This document shows, one piece after another, positions 62,685 through 64,000 of a stretch of 64,000 bases of DNA; position 1 is the first letter of the stretch, and each line of letters opens with the position of its first letter. The stretch is from the NCBI GenBank assembly GCA_041855445.1, contig JBHAEG010000022.1, forward strand, positions 1 to 64,000, read 5' to 3'. The notes under the pieces were generated by a model, which saw only the letters and a program-made list of their open reading frames with translations, made no database searches and was not told where the DNA came from. The stretch is from Faucicola sp041855445 (GTDB lineage Bacteria > Pseudomonadota > Gammaproteobacteria > Pseudomonadales > Moraxellaceae). The position numbers and the translations under genes were made by a program.

Positions 62685-63791
62685 ATGCAAAATCTTAGCC
62701 CATTACAACGCTATCAAAAAGCCATTGCTTCAGGTGAATTTAGTGAAGATAGCCAACAAAAATCTGCGATGCAGTATTTGGATAATGTGTATCAACAAAT
62801 TATGGCAAATCGAGCCAAACAAAAGGGTTTGTTTAGTTTTTTGAAAAAAATTCAACCACCTAAAGGGTTGTATATGTGGGGTGGCGTTGGTCGTGGTAAA
62901 ACATGGATGATGGATATGTTTTATGAGTCATTGCCTGTAGATAATAAAATGCGATTACATTTTCATCATTTTATGAAACGTGTTCATAAAGAGTTAAACC
63001 AATTACAAGGACAAACTGACCCGTTACAAAAAGTGGCAAATATTATTTATAATGAAGCTGATGTGATTTGTTTTGATGAATTTTTTGTGTCAAATGTTTC
63101 TGATGCCATGATTTTAGGTGATTTATTTACCATGTTGTTTAATAAGGGAATTACCCTTGTCGCAACTTCCAACATCGCCCCTGATGGTTTGTATAAAAAT
63201 GGTATTCATCGAGATAGATTTTTGCCAGCAATTAAGGCAGTAGAAACTTTTACTACCGTGATGAATATTGATTCTGGCATTGATTATCGATTACGCGTAT
63301 TGCAACAAGCTGAATTATATATGTCTCCTTTAACGAAGGATAATATTCATTGGTTAGCAAATCGATTTACTGCGTTAAGTAATAATCAACATACAAGCCA
63401 AGATGCACTAATTATCAATGGGCGGGAAATCGCAATTAAAGCCCGTACCGAAACGGTGTTATATGTAGATTTTAGAACATTGTGTATGCAACCACGTTCT
63501 GCTAACGATTTTATTGAAATTGCTAATAATTTTAGTACGGTATTAGTTGATGATGTCCCAGCATTGAATGATATACTAGCAGACCCAACTCGCCGATTTA
63601 TTTATATGGTTGATGAGTTTTATGACCGCCGAGTTAAATTATTAATTCGGGCAGAACAGTCAATTTTAGAAATTTATCAAGGAGAAAAATTGGCGTTTGA
63701 AATTGAAAGAACAAGGTCACGATTATTAGAAATGCAATCTGAAGAATATTTGAAATTAGAACATCGGCTTGATGAACGTCAAGCCAGTTAA
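62685..63791 (+). CDS. zapE: AFG1-family ATPase ZapE
   Basis: A 368-residue ATPase with Walker A GGVGRGKT (66-73), FHHFMKRVH and the Walker B VICFDEFFVSN. ZapE is an FtsZ-associated ATPase that aids division under stress. Family end block: RRFIYMVDEFYDRRVKL. AAAAAGGAAG precedes the ATG. Confidence 0.93.
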   Translation: MQNLSPLQRYQKAIASGEFSEDSQQKSAMQYLDNVYQQIMANRAKQKGLFSFLKKIQPPKGLYMWGGVGRGKTWMMDMFYESLPVDNKMRLHFHHFMKRVHKELNQLQGQTDPLQKVANIIYNEADVICFDEFFVSNVSDAMILGDLFTMLFNKGITLVATSNIAPDGLYKNGIHRDRFLPAIKAVETFTTVMNIDSGIDYRLRVLQQAELYMSPLTKDNIHWLANRFTALSNNQHTSQDALIINGREIAIKARTETVLYVDFRTLCMQPRSANDFIEIANNFSTVLVDDVPALNDILADPTRRFIYMVDEFYDRRVKLLIRAEQSILEIYQGEKLAFEIERTRSRLLEMQSEEYLKLEHRLDERQAS

Positions 63792-63803
63792 GAAGGATAA
63801 TCT

Positions 63804-64000
63804 ATGCAAAATCAAGCGATGATAGACTTTATTAACAGTCGCCGTTCGATGGGTAATTTAACGTTGCCAATACCAAATCAACAACAACTTGAACAAGTTA
63901 TTGCCTGTGCGATGACTGCACCTGACCATAAAGAGTTAAAACCTTATCGTTTTATTATTTTAACTGATGATGGTTTGACAAAATTTGGTGAGGTATTAAA
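63804..64000 (+). CDS. Nitroreductase-family protein (YdjA-like), N-terminal part
   Basis: The frame starts at ATG 63804 with AAGGA upstream and runs off the right edge after 65 residues. INSRRSMGNLTLPIPNQQQ and the APDHKELKPYRF block are typical of the short YdjA-type FMN nitroreductases; the Arg-Arg-Ser contacts FMN phosphate. It follows zapE by 12 bases and is likely co-transcribed. Confidence 0.8.
   Translation, partial: MQNQAMIDFINSRRSMGNLTLPIPNQQQLEQVIACAMTAPDHKELKPYRFIILTDDGLTKFGEVL

Noticed and set aside
1..64000. tRNA, rRNA, insertion sequences, prophage or integrated elements
   Set aside because: No cloverleaf with TTCGA-type loop, rRNA block, transposase, integrase or flanking direct repeat was recognised on either strand.

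Overview
The window is AT-rich chromosomal DNA from a gammaproteobacterium, most likely a member of the Moraxellaceae (Acinetobacter/Moraxella/Psychrobacter side). The call rests on the mixture of genes: a homodimeric-type PDH E1 (aceE) with a two-lipoyl aceF, exbB-exbD-lpxK-kdsB followed by holB-pilZ, rsmG-parA-parB, mnmG, mfd, a complete sbp-cysT-cysW-cysA sulfate importer, a HemO-type heme oxygenase, and DUF1566 and DUF11 surface proteins. No tRNA, rRNA, prophage, insertion sequence or CRISPR array was seen. Base composition was judged by eye only.

Layout. 1-5 kb (minus strand): the start of an Ala-Thr repeat protein cut by the window edge, a short-chain dehydrogenase, an acyl-CoA synthetase, a small basic protein and the RNA ligase rtcB. 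Upstream of rtcB is a gene-poor stretch holding a promoter, several hairpins, a 20-codon ORF with a near-perfect ribosome binding site and a terminator. 5-7.3 kb: an M15-type peptidase and, divergently, rodA behind a structured leader. 7.3-14.3 kb (minus): a long run from a DUF3025 gene through mnmG, an AEC transporter, MaoC, a DUF442 phosphatase, a serine hydrolase and a HIT protein, ending at a strong terminator. 14.4-18.9 kb (minus): aceE-aceF.

19.3-30.8 kb (plus): a five-gene surface cluster. Three exported proteins built from DUF11, SdrD-B-like and SpaA-like beta-sandwich modules are followed by a 1750-residue protein that ends in a predicted outer-membrane beta-barrel. That gene overlaps, by ATGA, a periplasmic OmpA-type peptidoglycan-binding protein. 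Hairpins without U-tracts separate the subunit genes. This looks like a dedicated surface layer or fibre with its own barrel and cell-wall anchor.

30.8-38 kb: folM-like pteridine reductase; then on minus a DegS/AlgW-type protease with an orphan membrane protein, an orphan 399-residue protein, prfA and lysS. 38.1-51.1 kb (plus): a WG-repeat lipoprotein, rsmG, parA, parB, exbB, exbD, a probable C-terminal scrap of msbA, lpxK, kdsB, holB, pilZ, pgeF and mfd. 51.2-56.4 kb: YbaN, two DUF1566 proteins, a Fur-box intergenic region, hemO and mnmA. 56.5-64 kb: a metallophosphoesterase, the sulfate ABC operon, a small lipoprotein, an alpha/beta hydrolase, zapE and the start of a nitroreductase.

The most interesting signals are: (1) the rtcB leader, where the tiny ORF can pair with the 5' arm of the terminator, so two exclusive RNA folds exist; (2) hemO, whose 3' UTR holds a 16-base exact complement of its own Shine-Dalgarno and start codon; (3) the DUF11/barrel/OmpA surface cluster with a C-terminal module shared by two subunits; (4) the apparent loss of msbA from between exbD and lpxK.
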